This document shows positions 7,640 to 15,901 of a stretch of DNA of 64,000 bases, piece by piece. Each line of letters opens with the position of its first letter. Positions within the stretch are counted from its first letter, which is position 1. This DNA is from Chryseobacterium binzhouense (GTDB taxonomy: Bacteria > Bacteroidota > Bacteroidia > Flavobacteriales > Weeksellaceae). Location: positions 1,116,001-1,180,000 of the forward strand of contig NZ_VKOG01000001.1 in NCBI RefSeq assembly GCF_007474545.1. The letters are read 5' to 3'. Made by a program: the position numbers and the translations under genes. A model generated the notes under the pieces. The model saw nothing but the letters and a program-made list of their open reading frames with translations. It had not been told where the DNA came from and searched no databases.

Positions 7640-8716
7640 TTAATGGTATTTCAGCTTCATTTCCGGTGTGATTTTCAGAATCGTTTCATAAATCAGCTGA
7701 ATAACATTTCCCACATCTTCTTTCGCAACCATTTCTACTGTTGTGTGCATATAGCGCAAAGGTAAGGAAATCAGCGCACTCGGCACACCGCCGTTAGAAT
7801 GGGCAAATGCATCAGTATCTGTTCCGGTTGCTCTGCTTGCAGCGGCTCTTTGAAAAGGAATTTCTTTTTCTTTTGCAGTTTCGATGATCAGTTCCCTTAT
7901 CTTATGATGTACACTTGGCGCAAAAAATACTACAGGACCATTTCCACATTTTTGATCTCCTTCTTTTTTCTTCTCAATCATTGGAGTAGTTGTGTCATGG
8001 GTTACATCAGTAACAATAGCAATATTGGGCTTGATGGTATCCGCAATCATATCAGCTCCGTAAAGACCTACTTCTTCCTGCACAGAGTTGGTAATATATA
8101 ATCCGAATGGAATTGTTTTTTTATTTTCTTTTAGAAGTCTTGCTACTTCTGCGATCATAAATCCGCCGATTCTGTTATCCAAAGCGCGGCATACAAAATA
8201 CCGGTCATTCATTTCAAAAAACTCATCGGGATAGGTAATCATACATCCTACAAAAATTCCCAGATCTTCTACTTCCTGTTTTGATGTAGCTCCGCAGTCA
8301 ATAAATATATTTTCAATTTTAGGAGTAGGTTCGTTCTGGTTGGTACTTCTGGTGTGTATAGCAGGCCAGCCAAAAACTCCTTTTACAATTCCTTTTTCTC
8401 CGTGAATATGCACAACTTTTGACGGTGCAATAGTCTGATCAGAGCCACCGTTTCTTATAACATATATCAATCCGTCATCTGTAATATAGTTTACATACCA
8501 CGAGATTTCATCGGCGTGAGCCTCAATCACAACTTTAAATTCTGCTTCAGGATTGATGATTCCGTAGCAGGTTCCGTAATGATCAACTTCAATTTTATCT
8601 ACAAAAGCAGTGATGTATTCCATCCATATTTTTTGTCCTTCATGCTCATAGCCTGTTGGTGATGAGGTGTTTAAGTATTTTTCAAGGAATTTGATTGATT
8701 TCTTTTCAAATTTCAT
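7640..8716 (-). CDS. M42 family metallo-aminopeptidase
   Basis: A 358-residue cytoplasmic peptidase of the M42 (FrvX/glutamyl-aminopeptidase, TET-forming) family that removes N-terminal residues from peptides. Metal-binding and catalytic elements in order: VVIEAHADEISW (His67, Asp69), CRALDNRIGG (bridging Asp), TNSVQEEVGLYGA (catalytic Glu pair), IVTDVTHDT (Asp), and PLRYMHTTVEMV (last His). The length fits the family. Substrate preference cannot be read from the sequence. The small membrane protein follows 2 bases later. Confidence 0.92.
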   Translation of the reverse strand: MKFEKKSIKFLEKYLNTSSPTGYEHEGQKIWMEYITAFVDKIEVDHYGTCYGIINPEAEFKVVIEAHADEISWYVNYITDDGLIYVIRNGGSDQTIAPSKVVHIHGEKGIVKGVFGWPAIHTRSTNQNEPTPKIENIFIDCGATSKQEVEDLGIFVGCMITYPDEFFEMNDRYFVCRALDNRIGGFMIAEVARLLKENKKTIPFGLYITNSVQEEVGLYGADMIADTIKPNIAIVTDVTHDTTTPMIEKKKEGDQKCGNGPVVFFAPSVHHKIRELIIETAKEKEIPFQRAAASRATGTDTDAFAHSNGGVPSALISLPLRYMHTTVEMVAKEDVGNVIQLIYETILKITPEMKLKYH

Positions 8717-8769
8717 ATAAAAGGAATGATTTTTGTTGTTAAAATTTGCTATTAATACCTGTAAAAATA

Positions 8770-9474
8770 ATGAAATTTCATAAAATTGCCCTCCTTTTTC
8801 TGATCTTTTTGGGAGTGCATATATTTGGGCAGCGAGATTCTGTAATTACTAAGTCATTGGATCAATATCCTCAAGACCTGCTTCAGAAGGATGAATTTGG
8901 AAATCTGTATTATTACGATGAAAGGCAGAAAGCAAAAATCTACGAAATCAACGGTGAAACGGTGGTAGTAATGGATGAGCTTACGCTTTTAAACAAACCC
9001 AGATTCAATAATCAGTTAGATAAAAATTATTATTTCTTTCTTAATAAAAAACTGTACAGAGTATATCCTCTTTTTTTAACAGCATTGCAGCAGTACCGCG
9101 ATATTAAAGTGGAAATGGATGATATGAATACTTCAGCAAGACGTAAATATGTAAAAGACAGGCAGAATATGCTTGCTGATCAGTATGAAAAGCAGTTAAG
9201 AGATCTAACCACAACAGAAGGCCAGGTTTTTGCAAAGCTGATGAACCGTGCTACCGGTAAAAATGTTTTTGAGATTATAAAGGAACTTCGTGGAGGATGG
9301 AGTGCTTTCTGGTGGAATCTGAAAGGTAAAATGGCAGATATTGATTTGAAAGATCAATACAATCCTCACAGAAACCGAACTGATGAATATCTGGAGTCTT
9401 TGCTGCAATCTAACTGGAACTCGGGTTATTTGGAACCCTATCCTGGAGCAAAAGATTTTAGAGTTTCAAAATAA
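8770..9474 (+). CDS. secreted DUF4294-family protein
   Basis: About 234 residues with a signal peptide (MKFHKIALLFLIFLGVHIFG). I start at the ATG at 8770 because the longer frame from 8746 puts extra residues ahead of a clean leader. The body contains LYYYDERQKAKIYEINGE, FFLNKKLYRVYPLFLTALQQY and ELRGGWSAFWWNLKGKMADI, with a charged helical middle. This layout matches DUF4294 proteins, which are conserved in flavobacteria with no known activity. The next gene starts 8 bases downstream, suggesting an operon. Confidence 0.75.
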   Translation: MKFHKIALLFLIFLGVHIFGQRDSVITKSLDQYPQDLLQKDEFGNLYYYDERQKAKIYEINGETVVVMDELTLLNKPRFNNQLDKNYYFFLNKKLYRVYPLFLTALQQYRDIKVEMDDMNTSARRKYVKDRQNMLADQYEKQLRDLTTTEGQVFAKLMNRATGKNVFEIIKELRGGWSAFWWNLKGKMADIDLKDQYNPHRNRTDEYLESLLQSNWNSGYLEPYPGAKDFRVSK

Positions 9475-9482
9475 AGCGTTTA

Positions 9483-9896
9483 ATGAAAAAGATAATTATT
9501 GTTTACCTTGTCACATTTGTAGCAGGCTCTTTATTTTCCCAGCAGCTAGGAAGAGGGGATAAGAATTCTGAAGTTGATAAGAATGATTGTATCACTTTCA
9601 TAGATGAAGAAAAAATCAAAAGTAAGGTTGGATCTGACCGAAGATTGATTGGCTTTATTCCCGGAACTTTAGGCAGGGATAAAAAGAACAGACCTCCGCT
9701 GAATTGTGAGACAAGTCACGGAAAAATTACAATCTTCTACATTGTAAATAAAAATGGTGTTGTAATTTATGCAAGAAGAGATGCCAGTCTGGAAGATGTG
9801 TGCGTAGTTTCTTCGGTTGTCGGCTGGGTTCAGAAATACGTAAAAGCAGAGAGGTCCTCAGACTTGTCTTATGGCAGATATACTATTGATATTTAA
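9483..9896 (+). CDS. small secreted protein of unknown function
   Basis: 137 residues with a signal peptide (MKKIIIVYLVTFVAGSLFSQ). The mature protein has three Cys (DKNDCITF, PLNCETSH, EDVCVVSS), possibly forming a disulfide, and a segment ITIFYIVNKNGVVIYARRD loosely like the C-terminal domain of TonB. That likeness is weak and only a suggestion. It follows the DUF4294 gene closely. Its 3' end overlaps the convergent Nudix gene by 14 bases. Confidence 0.65.
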   Translation: MKKIIIVYLVTFVAGSLFSQQLGRGDKNSEVDKNDCITFIDEEKIKSKVGSDRRLIGFIPGTLGRDKKNRPPLNCETSHGKITIFYIVNKNGVVIYARRDASLEDVCVVSSVVGWVQKYVKAERSSDLSYGRYTIDI

Positions 9897-10305
9897 ATCG
9901 TTTTTTTAGTTTGTCAAAAACTATTCTGTCAACCGGCAGTGTGAAAGGATTTTCTTCCTGATCAATAGGAATCCATTCTGTTTTTTCGATGCACGGATCC
10001 AAAATAATAAAGTCTTCTTCGTTAATGATGTTGACAAGATAATACACTGTGATCAGCTGTTCATTATCCCTGAATCTCGAAACCAGAAAATCTTCCTGAG
10101 TATAAAGATGTTCAGCAATTTCTATGTTTACATTCAGTTCTTCCTCAAATTCTCTTTTAAGACATTCCGTCAAGCCTTCGCCATATTCCAGTCCGCCGCC
10201 GGGAAATTTCATTAAAGGCTGTCCGGCATATTCTTCAAAAAGGGTCAGAACTTTCATATCCTTTACAACGCATGCATACACTCTTACATTAAAGCTGTTG
10301 ATCAT
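9883..10305 (-). CDS. Nudix hydrolase
   Basis: A 140-residue cytoplasmic pyrophosphohydrolase. The Nudix box is complete: the Gly of GGGLEYGEG, then E, then REFEEEL with the metal-binding glutamates. The family cleaves nucleoside diphosphates linked to another group; the exact substrate (oxidised nucleotides, sugar nucleotides, others) cannot be told. It converges with, and overlaps by 14 bases, the secreted-protein gene on the plus strand. Confidence 0.88.
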   Translation of the reverse strand: MINSFNVRVYACVVKDMKVLTLFEEYAGQPLMKFPGGGLEYGEGLTECLKREFEEELNVNIEIAEHLYTQEDFLVSRFRDNEQLITVYYLVNIINEEDFIILDPCIEKTEWIPIDQEENPFTLPVDRIVFDKLKKRFKYQ

Positions 10306-10427
10306 AATAATAATTTGTAGAGCTAAAATAAGGAAAAATATTTTGAAACATATACCGAAAGCTGAAAGTGAACGTATATTATATACCTGATAAAAGAATG
10401 TCCGGGTTATAAATTTTCGGTTCTTTA

Positions 10428-11117
10428 CTATAATTTAACAGCGTTAATCATCTCTCTCTTTCCTGGAGGTCCCTGTTTTTTTTCTATTTTAAAATTAAGC
10501 TCTTCCAAAATTCTTCTCACGCTGCCTTTTGATGAGTAAGTGGTAAGCAACCCGTTTGAATCCATTTTCTCTGAAACCATTTCAAATAAAGGTTTTTCCC
10601 ACAAATCAGGCTGTACTCTTGCTCCGAAACAGTCAAAATAGACCAGGTTAATTTTTGGTAAATCAATATTTCTGAGATCAAAGAAGTCACATTGAATCTT
10701 TTTCAGGTGGAAACCTTTAATGATTTCTACTGAATTTTCCCATTCGCAGGTATGAATTTTATGATAAATATTTTTTAATTCAGGATTATCAAATAATTCA
10801 AAATAGGCAAGATCCTTAATTTCCGATTCATTTATGGGATATTTTTCAAGAGAATAATAATTGATGATATGATTTTTGTCAGTTTTTAAATATTCATTAA
10901 TTGTTACTAAAACATTCAAACCTGTTCCAAAACCGAGTTCTAAAATGTTAATTTCGTAATCATAAATTAAATTCAATCCATTTTTAATAAACACGTGTTC
11001 TGCTTCCTGCAATGCTCCGTGGTGAGAATGGTAGTTTTCATTTAATTCGTTGATGAATAGGGTTTTACTGCCGTCTTTTGTGGTTTTTATTTCTCTGTTC
11101 AAGGTATTTTTTTTCAA
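10428..11117 (-). CDS. mnmD: tRNA U34 methyltransferase MnmD
   Basis: 229 residues. A Rossmann SAM-dependent methyltransferase that completes the wobble-uridine modification mnm5(s2)U in tRNA. SAM motif I is NILELGFGTGLN; the DUF752 landmark NENYHSHHGALQEAEHVF precedes it, and the acidic INLVYFDCFG and LTTYSSKGSVRRIL segments follow. Only the methyltransferase is encoded: the FAD-dependent MnmC oxidase half of the enterobacterial fusion is absent, as is usual in Bacteroidota. It is divergent from ilvE. Confidence 0.88.
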   Translation of the reverse strand: MKKNTLNREIKTTKDGSKTLFINELNENYHSHHGALQEAEHVFIKNGLNLIYDYEINILELGFGTGLNVLVTINEYLKTDKNHIINYYSLEKYPINESEIKDLAYFELFDNPELKNIYHKIHTCEWENSVEIIKGFHLKKIQCDFFDLRNIDLPKINLVYFDCFGARVQPDLWEKPLFEMVSEKMDSNGLLTTYSSKGSVRRILEELNFKIEKKQGPPGKREMINAVKL

Positions 11118-11153
11118 ATTTAACCTAAAATTTTTATATTTAAAAAATTATGT

Positions 11154-11161
11154 TAAATTTG
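11154..11161 (+). promoter_or_regulatory. promoter -7 box for ilvE
   Basis: TAAATTTG, 25 bases before the ilvE ATG, matches the Bacteroidota -7 element. Confidence 0.5.
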
Positions 11162-11186
11162 TAGAACATCATAAAAATTTTAAGAA

Positions 11187-12257
11187 ATGATAATTCAAAA
11201 AACTGAAAACTCCAGAATTTCTGCTTTCGATCCTAATAATTTTTCTTTTGGTAATACTTTCATCGATCATATGGTGATCTGTGAGTACGAAAACGGAAAA
11301 TGGGGCGAGGTAAAATTGGTTCCATACGGTCCTTTGCTATTCACACCGGCGATGATGGGAGTAAATTACGGACAGGCATGCTTTGAAGGAATGAAAGCCT
11401 ACAAAGACAAAGACGGACAGGTTTTCCTTTTCAGGCCTGAGAAGAATTTTGAACGTATCAATAAATCTGCAAAGCGTCTTGCAATGCCAGAAGTAACTGA
11501 AGAAATGTTTCTTGAAGGATTAAAAGCATTGGTAGATATGGATAGAGACTGGATTCCTCAGGGTGAAGGAATGTCTTTATATATAAGACCGTTGATCTTC
11601 GCTACCGAAGAAGCTCTGAAAGCAAGAGTTGCCAATAAATATATGTTTGCTATTGTAGCTACACCGGCAAAAATGTACTATACGGAACCTGTTTCTGTAA
11701 AAATTTCAGATCATTATTCAAGAGCGGCTAATGGAGGAGTAGGATCTGCGAAAGCGGCAGGAAATTATGCAGCAGCATTTTACCCTACGCAATTAGCCAT
11801 CGAAGAAGGGTATGAGCAGATTATCTGGACAGATGATGCAACACACGAGTATTTTGAAGAAAGCGGAACTATGAATGTTTTCGTAAGAATCAATGATACT
11901 ATTTTCACACCGCCTACTTCAGAAAAAATTCTTGACGGTGTAACAAGAGACAGCTTTATTCAGCTTGCGAAAAAGAGAGGAATAGAAGTGAAGATAGAGC
12001 CTGTAAAAGTAAAAGACGTAATAGAAGCTCAGAAAAATGGAACTTTAAAAGAAGTGTGGGGAGTTGGGACCGCTGTAGTTACCACTGTTTTCCAGGCGCT
12101 GGGTTATAATGGAGAAAAACTTGAACTTCCTAGACTTTCGGATGAAGAAAGTTATGCAGTAACACTTAAAAATGATCTTGTAAGCTTGCAGACTAATCTT
12201 TCAGAAGACCCTTTCGGATGGAGAGTATTGGTAGATCATGCTATGGAAACTGTATAA
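11187..12257 (+). CDS. ilvE: branched-chain amino acid aminotransferase
   Basis: A 356-residue class IV PLP aminotransferase catalysing the last step of valine, leucine and isoleucine synthesis (and the first of their breakdown) with glutamate/2-oxoglutarate. Landmarks: NYGQACFEGMKAYK, LYIRPLIFATEE, the PLP-binding Lys in GGVGSAKAAGNYAA, YFEESGTMNVFV, and the phosphate-binding GVGTAVVTTV. The length is that of the longer, eukaryote-like BCAT form usual in this phylum. It has its own promoter box and a hairpin terminator right behind the stop. Confidence 0.93.
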   Translation: MIIQKTENSRISAFDPNNFSFGNTFIDHMVICEYENGKWGEVKLVPYGPLLFTPAMMGVNYGQACFEGMKAYKDKDGQVFLFRPEKNFERINKSAKRLAMPEVTEEMFLEGLKALVDMDRDWIPQGEGMSLYIRPLIFATEEALKARVANKYMFAIVATPAKMYYTEPVSVKISDHYSRAANGGVGSAKAAGNYAAAFYPTQLAIEEGYEQIIWTDDATHEYFEESGTMNVFVRINDTIFTPPTSEKILDGVTRDSFIQLAKKRGIEVKIEPVKVKDVIEAQKNGTLKEVWGVGTAVVTTVFQALGYNGEKLELPRLSDEESYAVTLKNDLVSLQTNLSEDPFGWRVLVDHAMETV

Positions 12258-12278
12258 TCTCTAATAAAATATTGATTG

Positions 12279-12303
12279 AAGCCGGAATTTTCCGGCTTTT
12301 TTT
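12279..12303 (+). terminator. terminator of ilvE
   Basis: AAGCCGGA pairs with TCCGGCTT around ATTT and is followed by a T-run. Confidence 0.85.
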
Positions 12304-12405
12304 ATTGAAGCAATGCTGTTTTGGATTGTAATTTGTTTTAAACTCCAGTATTTTTTCAAAGAGAATAACCGGAAAGTTTGACATCAAAATTACCATAAAA
12401 TTCCG

Positions 12406-12413
12406 TAATTTTG
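12406..12413 (+). promoter_or_regulatory. promoter -7 box for uvrA
   Basis: TAATTTTG, 35 bases before the uvrA ATG. A TTTG at 12377-12380 could be the -33 element, although the spacing of 25 is longer than usual. Confidence 0.5.
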
Positions 12414-12448
12414 CACAGCGTGATTTTCTGGTAAAATCGCTCCAAATT

Positions 12449-15280
12449 ATGAGTAAATCAACAGAATATATAGAAGTTTACGGTGCACGTGAACACAATC
12501 TTAAAAACATCAATGTAAAAATTCCGCGCAACGAATTGGTCGTTATTACCGGGCTTTCCGGCAGTGGAAAATCCTCACTGGCTTTCGACACCATTTTTGC
12601 TGAAGGTCAACGCCGATACATTGAAACTTTTTCTGCTTACGCAAGGCAGTTTTTAGGCGGGCTGGAACGTCCTGATGTAGATAAAATTGAAGGACTGTCT
12701 CCTGTAATTGCCATCGAACAGAAAACCACCAACAAGAATCCACGTTCTACCGTAGGAACGGTTACTGAACTGTACGACTTTCTCCGACTTTTATTCGCAA
12801 GGGTTTCAGATGCATATTCACAGACTACCGGAAAAAAACTGGTAAGCTATACCGAAGATCAGATTCTGGAAACCATCAAACAAAATTATAAAGGCGAAAA
12901 AATTATGCTGATGGCTCCCGTGGTGCGTTCCAGAAAAGGACATTACCATGAGCTTTTCGTACAGATGGCAAAAAAAGGTTACGGACAGGCAAGAATTGAC
13001 GGCGAATTGCAGGATATTGAATACGATCTGAAACTTGACCGTTATAAAACCCACGATATTGACATCGTAATCGACCGCTGGATTATTGGAGAAAGTGCTT
13101 CTGAAGCCAGAATGGAAAAATCTCTACGTACCGCCATGGAAATGGGAGAGGGCTTGATCGGCATTCAGAAATTAGGCAGCAATGAGATAGAATATTTTTC
13201 TAAAAATCTGATGGATGCAGAAACCGGTCATTCTTTGGCATTGCCGGAACCGAATACGTTTTCTTTTAATTCACCGAAAGGAAGCTGTCCCAATTGCAAA
13301 GGTTTGGGAACCATCAAAAAAATCAATACCGATTATTTTGTTGAAAATCCTAAATTATCAATTAATCAGGGAGGTTTGCTGCCTTTGGAAGATATTAAAT
13401 CAAACAAATATATTCTTTCCCAAATTAAAAATATTCTGGAAATCTTTGGACTGGATTTATCAACAGCTTTCAAAGATATACCGGAAGAGGCGCTGGATTA
13501 TATTTACAACGGATGTCATAAAGAATTCAATAAAGATCTTAAATACGCAGGAATTACCAAAAAGATAAAGGTAAGTTTTGATGGGCTGATTCCTTTCATG
13601 GAAGAAATCATTGAGGAACGAGAATCTTATGAAGCCATCATGCTGGAAAGACATTTTACAACGGAAGAAACCTGTCCGGTATGTAAAGGAACCCGTCTTC
13701 AGCAGGGAAGTCTGAGTTTTAAAATTGATGGAAAAAATATTGCGGAAGTCAATGCTTTGAGTTTAATTGATCTAAAAGAATGGCTTGCTGACGTAAAAGA
13801 TAAATTTTCTGAGAAAAATAAAATTATTGCTCATGAAATTTTAAAGGAAATAGAAACCAGATTGCAGTTCTTGTTGGATGTAGGTCTGGATTACCTGAGT
13901 CTGAGCAGAAGTTCCAGAACGCTTTCCGGTGGAGAATCCCAAAGAATCCGCCTTGCAACACAGATCGGTTCGCAGCTGGTAAATGTTCTTTATATTTTAG
14001 ACGAGCCAAGTATCGGGTTGCATCAAAGGGACAACGAAAGGTTGATTAATTCATTGAAAAATCTTCGTGACATCGGAAATTCCGTTTTGGTGGTAGAACA
14101 TGATAAAGACATGATTCTGGAAGCTGATGAAGTTTTAGATATTGGTCCGAGAGCCGGGAAATTTGGCGGAGAAATTCTTTGGCAGGGAAAACCTGAAGAT
14201 CTGGTAAAAGCTGATACGATTACAGCGCAATACATCAACGGAAAAAGAAAAATAGAAATTCCTGCGGAAAGACGAAAAGGAAATGGTAAAAATATTGTGT
14301 TAAAAGGTGCAACCGGAAACAATCTTAAAAATGTTACGCTTGATATTCCTTTAGGAAAACTGGTGGTGGTTTCAGGGATCTCCGGAAGTGGAAAATCTTC
14401 ATTGATCAACGGAACTTTGTATCCTATTCTTAACAAGCATTTTTACAGAGCTGTTCAGGAACCTTTGCCGTATAAAAAAATTGAAGGTCTTGATAATATT
14501 GATAAAATAGTAGATGTAGACCAGACTCCGATTGGAAGAACCCCACGTTCAAATCCTGCAACCTATACAGGAATGTTTACCGATATCCGAAATCTTTTTG
14601 CCGAATTGCCGGAATCTAAAATCCGAGGCTACAAGCCGGGAAGATTTTCTTTCAACGTAAAAGGCGGAAGATGCGAAACCTGTCAGGGAGGCGGTTTGAA
14701 GGTTATTGAGATGAATTTTTTACCCGATGTGTATGTTCACTGTGAAACCTGCAACGGAAAACGTTTCAACAGAGAAACGCTGGAAGTCCGTTACAAAGGG
14801 AAATCAATTTCTGATGTATTGGAGATGACGATTGATGAAGCCGTAGAGTTTTTCCAGCCGATTCCTAAAATTTTCGCAAAAGTAAAAACGCTGCATGATG
14901 TAGGATTAGGATACATTACTCTTGGACAGCAGTCTACCACGCTTTCGGGAGGCGAAGCGCAGCGTATCAAGCTGGCAACAGAACTTTCGAAAAGGCAGAC
15001 CGGAAACACTTTATATATTCTTGATGAACCGACAACCGGACTTCATTTTGAAGATGTAAAAATTCTGATGGAAGCCATTAATAAACTAGTTGAATTGGGC
15101 AACTCATTCATTATTATTGAACATAATATGGATGTCATTAAATTGGCAGATCATATCATCGACGTGGGTCCAGAAGGTGGAAAACACGGCGGACAAATTG
15201 TTGCACAGGGGACACCTGAGGAAATTGTAAAGTCTAAGAAGAGTTTGACGGGGAAGTTTTTGAAAAAGGAAATGGAATGA
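12449..15280 (+). CDS. uvrA: excinuclease ABC subunit A
   Basis: 943 residues. The damage-recognition ATPase of nucleotide excision repair, which loads UvrB on DNA. It has two ABC modules: Walker [15 protein letters not shown] near residue 33 and [14 protein letters not shown] in the second half, signatures [14 protein letters not shown] and [14 protein letters not shown], and Walker B segments [10 protein letters not shown] and [10 protein letters not shown]. The zinc-finger cysteines are present ([32 protein letters not shown]). Length is normal. It is followed by the repeat-bearing accessory island. Confidence 0.97.
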   Translation: MSKSTEYIEVYGAREHNLKNINVKIPRNELVVITGLSGSGKSSLAFDTIFAEGQRRYIETFSAYARQFLGGLERPDVDKIEGLSPVIAIEQKTTNKNPRSTVGTVTELYDFLRLLFARVSDAYSQTTGKKLVSYTEDQILETIKQNYKGEKIMLMAPVVRSRKGHYHELFVQMAKKGYGQARIDGELQDIEYDLKLDRYKTHDIDIVIDRWIIGESASEARMEKSLRTAMEMGEGLIGIQKLGSNEIEYFSKNLMDAETGHSLALPEPNTFSFNSPKGSCPNCKGLGTIKKINTDYFVENPKLSINQGGLLPLEDIKSNKYILSQIKNILEIFGLDLSTAFKDIPEEALDYIYNGCHKEFNKDLKYAGITKKIKVSFDGLIPFMEEIIEERESYEAIMLERHFTTEETCPVCKGTRLQQGSLSFKIDGKNIAEVNALSLIDLKEWLADVKDKFSEKNKIIAHEILKEIETRLQFLLDVGLDYLSLSRSSRTLSGGESQRIRLATQIGSQLVNVLYILDEPSIGLHQRDNERLINSLKNLRDIGNSVLVVEHDKDMILEADEVLDIGPRAGKFGGEILWQGKPEDLVKADTITAQYINGKRKIEIPAERRKGNGKNIVLKGATGNNLKNVTLDIPLGKLVVVSGISGSGKSSLINGTLYPILNKHFYRAVQEPLPYKKIEGLDNIDKIVDVDQTPIGRTPRSNPATYTGMFTDIRNLFAELPESKIRGYKPGRFSFNVKGGRCETCQGGGLKVIEMNFLPDVYVHCETCNGKRFNRETLEVRYKGKSISDVLEMTIDEAVEFFQPIPKIFAKVKTLHDVGLGYITLGQQSTTLSGGEAQRIKLATELSKRQTGNTLYILDEPTTGLHFEDVKILMEAINKLVELGNSFIIIEHNMDVIKLADHIIDVGPEGGKHGGQIVAQGTPEEIVKSKKSLTGKFLKKEME

Positions 15281-15304
15281 TAATATTTCCTTTTTTAACA
15301 TTTC

Positions 15305-15370
15305 ATTACCACTCTTCGTTTTGTTTTGCTCGTAAAGACTCGCTGCTTTTATTAGGAGGAGCAAAACAAA
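15305..15370. repeat. palindromic repeat, degenerate copy upstream of the GIY-YIG pseudogene
   Basis: TTTGTTTTGCTC (15320-15331) is exactly matched by GAGCAAAACAAA (15359-15370). The left part (CCAC.CTTCG...GCTCG.AAAGAC..GCTG) aligns in the same order with the element at 15723, so the two are diverged copies of one repeat in direct orientation flanking the broken GIY-YIG gene. Confidence 0.6.
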
Positions 15371-15398
15371 TAACTAAGTAATCCAAAGAATAAATACT

Positions 15399-15717
15399 AT
15401 GAGCCCGGTTTTATATATATTCTTACAAACAAAAATCACACAACCCTATATGTAGGAGCTACCTCACATATTGTTCAAAGAATCAACCAGCATAAAGACA
15501 AAATTTTTGAAAAGAGTTTTACGGCAATGTATAATTTAAACAAATTAGTTTACTATGAAGCTTTTCAGGAAATTGGTGATGCAATTAGTAGAGAAAAACA
15601 AATAAAAGGTGGCTCTCGTCAAAAGAAACTTGATTTAATCAATTCTAAAATCCAGAATGGCAATATTTGTATGATGAGATTATTGAAAATTATTCCAATC
15701 TAAATTTTCCTTTTTAG
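15399..15717 (+). pseudogene. GIY-YIG nuclease, inactivated by two one-base deletions
   Basis: The small single-domain GIY-YIG protein (about 100 residues, UvrC N-terminus-like) is readable only by changing frame twice. ATG at 15399 is followed by AGCCCGG; the nuclease frame begins one base out of register (GFIYILTNK, TTLYVGATS, REKQIKGGSRQKK, 15407 onward), as if one A were lost from ATGAAG. Near 15650 an AAAA run (family expectation about five A) shifts the frame again; past it the usual ending NPEWQYLYDEIIENY resumes and stops at the TAG at 15715. Tyr and Arg landmarks of the fold are intact, so the decay is recent, or the deletions are sequencing errors. Confidence 0.75.
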
Positions 15718-15722
15718 ATTTG

Positions 15723-15808
15723 GATTGCCACGCTTCACTTCGTTTCGCTCGCAAAGACGAGTCGCTGTCATTGCGAGTCTCGGAACGGAGTGAAGAGAAG
15801 AAGCAATC
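15723..15808. repeat. REP-like imperfect palindrome (CATTGCGAG type)
   Basis: An 86-base element: GATTGC at one end and GCAATC at the other, CTTCACT against AGTGAAG, and CTCGCAA against TTGCGAG, nested in the right order. It contains CATTGCGAG, the core of a repeat widely dispersed in flavobacterial genomes. It begins 6 bases after the GIY-YIG pseudogene stop. Confidence 0.7.
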
Positions 15809-15845
15809 TTCTAAATAAAATTCTGTAAACTGAGATAAATTACGG

Positions 15846-15874
15846 AAAACCACAATTCTAGTTGTGGTTTTTTT
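15846..15874 (+). terminator. hairpin terminator ahead of the defence operon
   Basis: AAAACCACAA (15846-15855) pairs perfectly with TTGTGGTTTT (15862-15871) and is followed by a T-run. It shields the operon that follows from upstream transcription. Confidence 0.75.
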
Positions 15875-15877
15875 ATT

Positions 15878-15885
15878 TACATTTG
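15878..15885 (+). promoter_or_regulatory. promoter -7 box of the ATPase/HNH operon
   Basis: TACATTTG matches TAnnTTTG and lies 16 bases before the ATPase ATG, directly after the terminator hairpin. The position expected for the -33 element falls inside that hairpin. Confidence 0.55.
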
Positions 15886-15901
15886 AGGAAAGCGAATAAA
15901 C

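Noticed and set aside
14023-14436. 137-codon minus-strand frame inside uvrA
   Set aside because: It lies fully antisense to a well-supported gene, with no motif; a by-product of uvrA codon use.
15281-15901. Retron reverse transcriptase or msr/msd RNA linked to the ATPase/HNH pair
   Set aside because: No reverse-transcriptase frame in the island, and the hairpin at 15846 behaves as a simple terminator.
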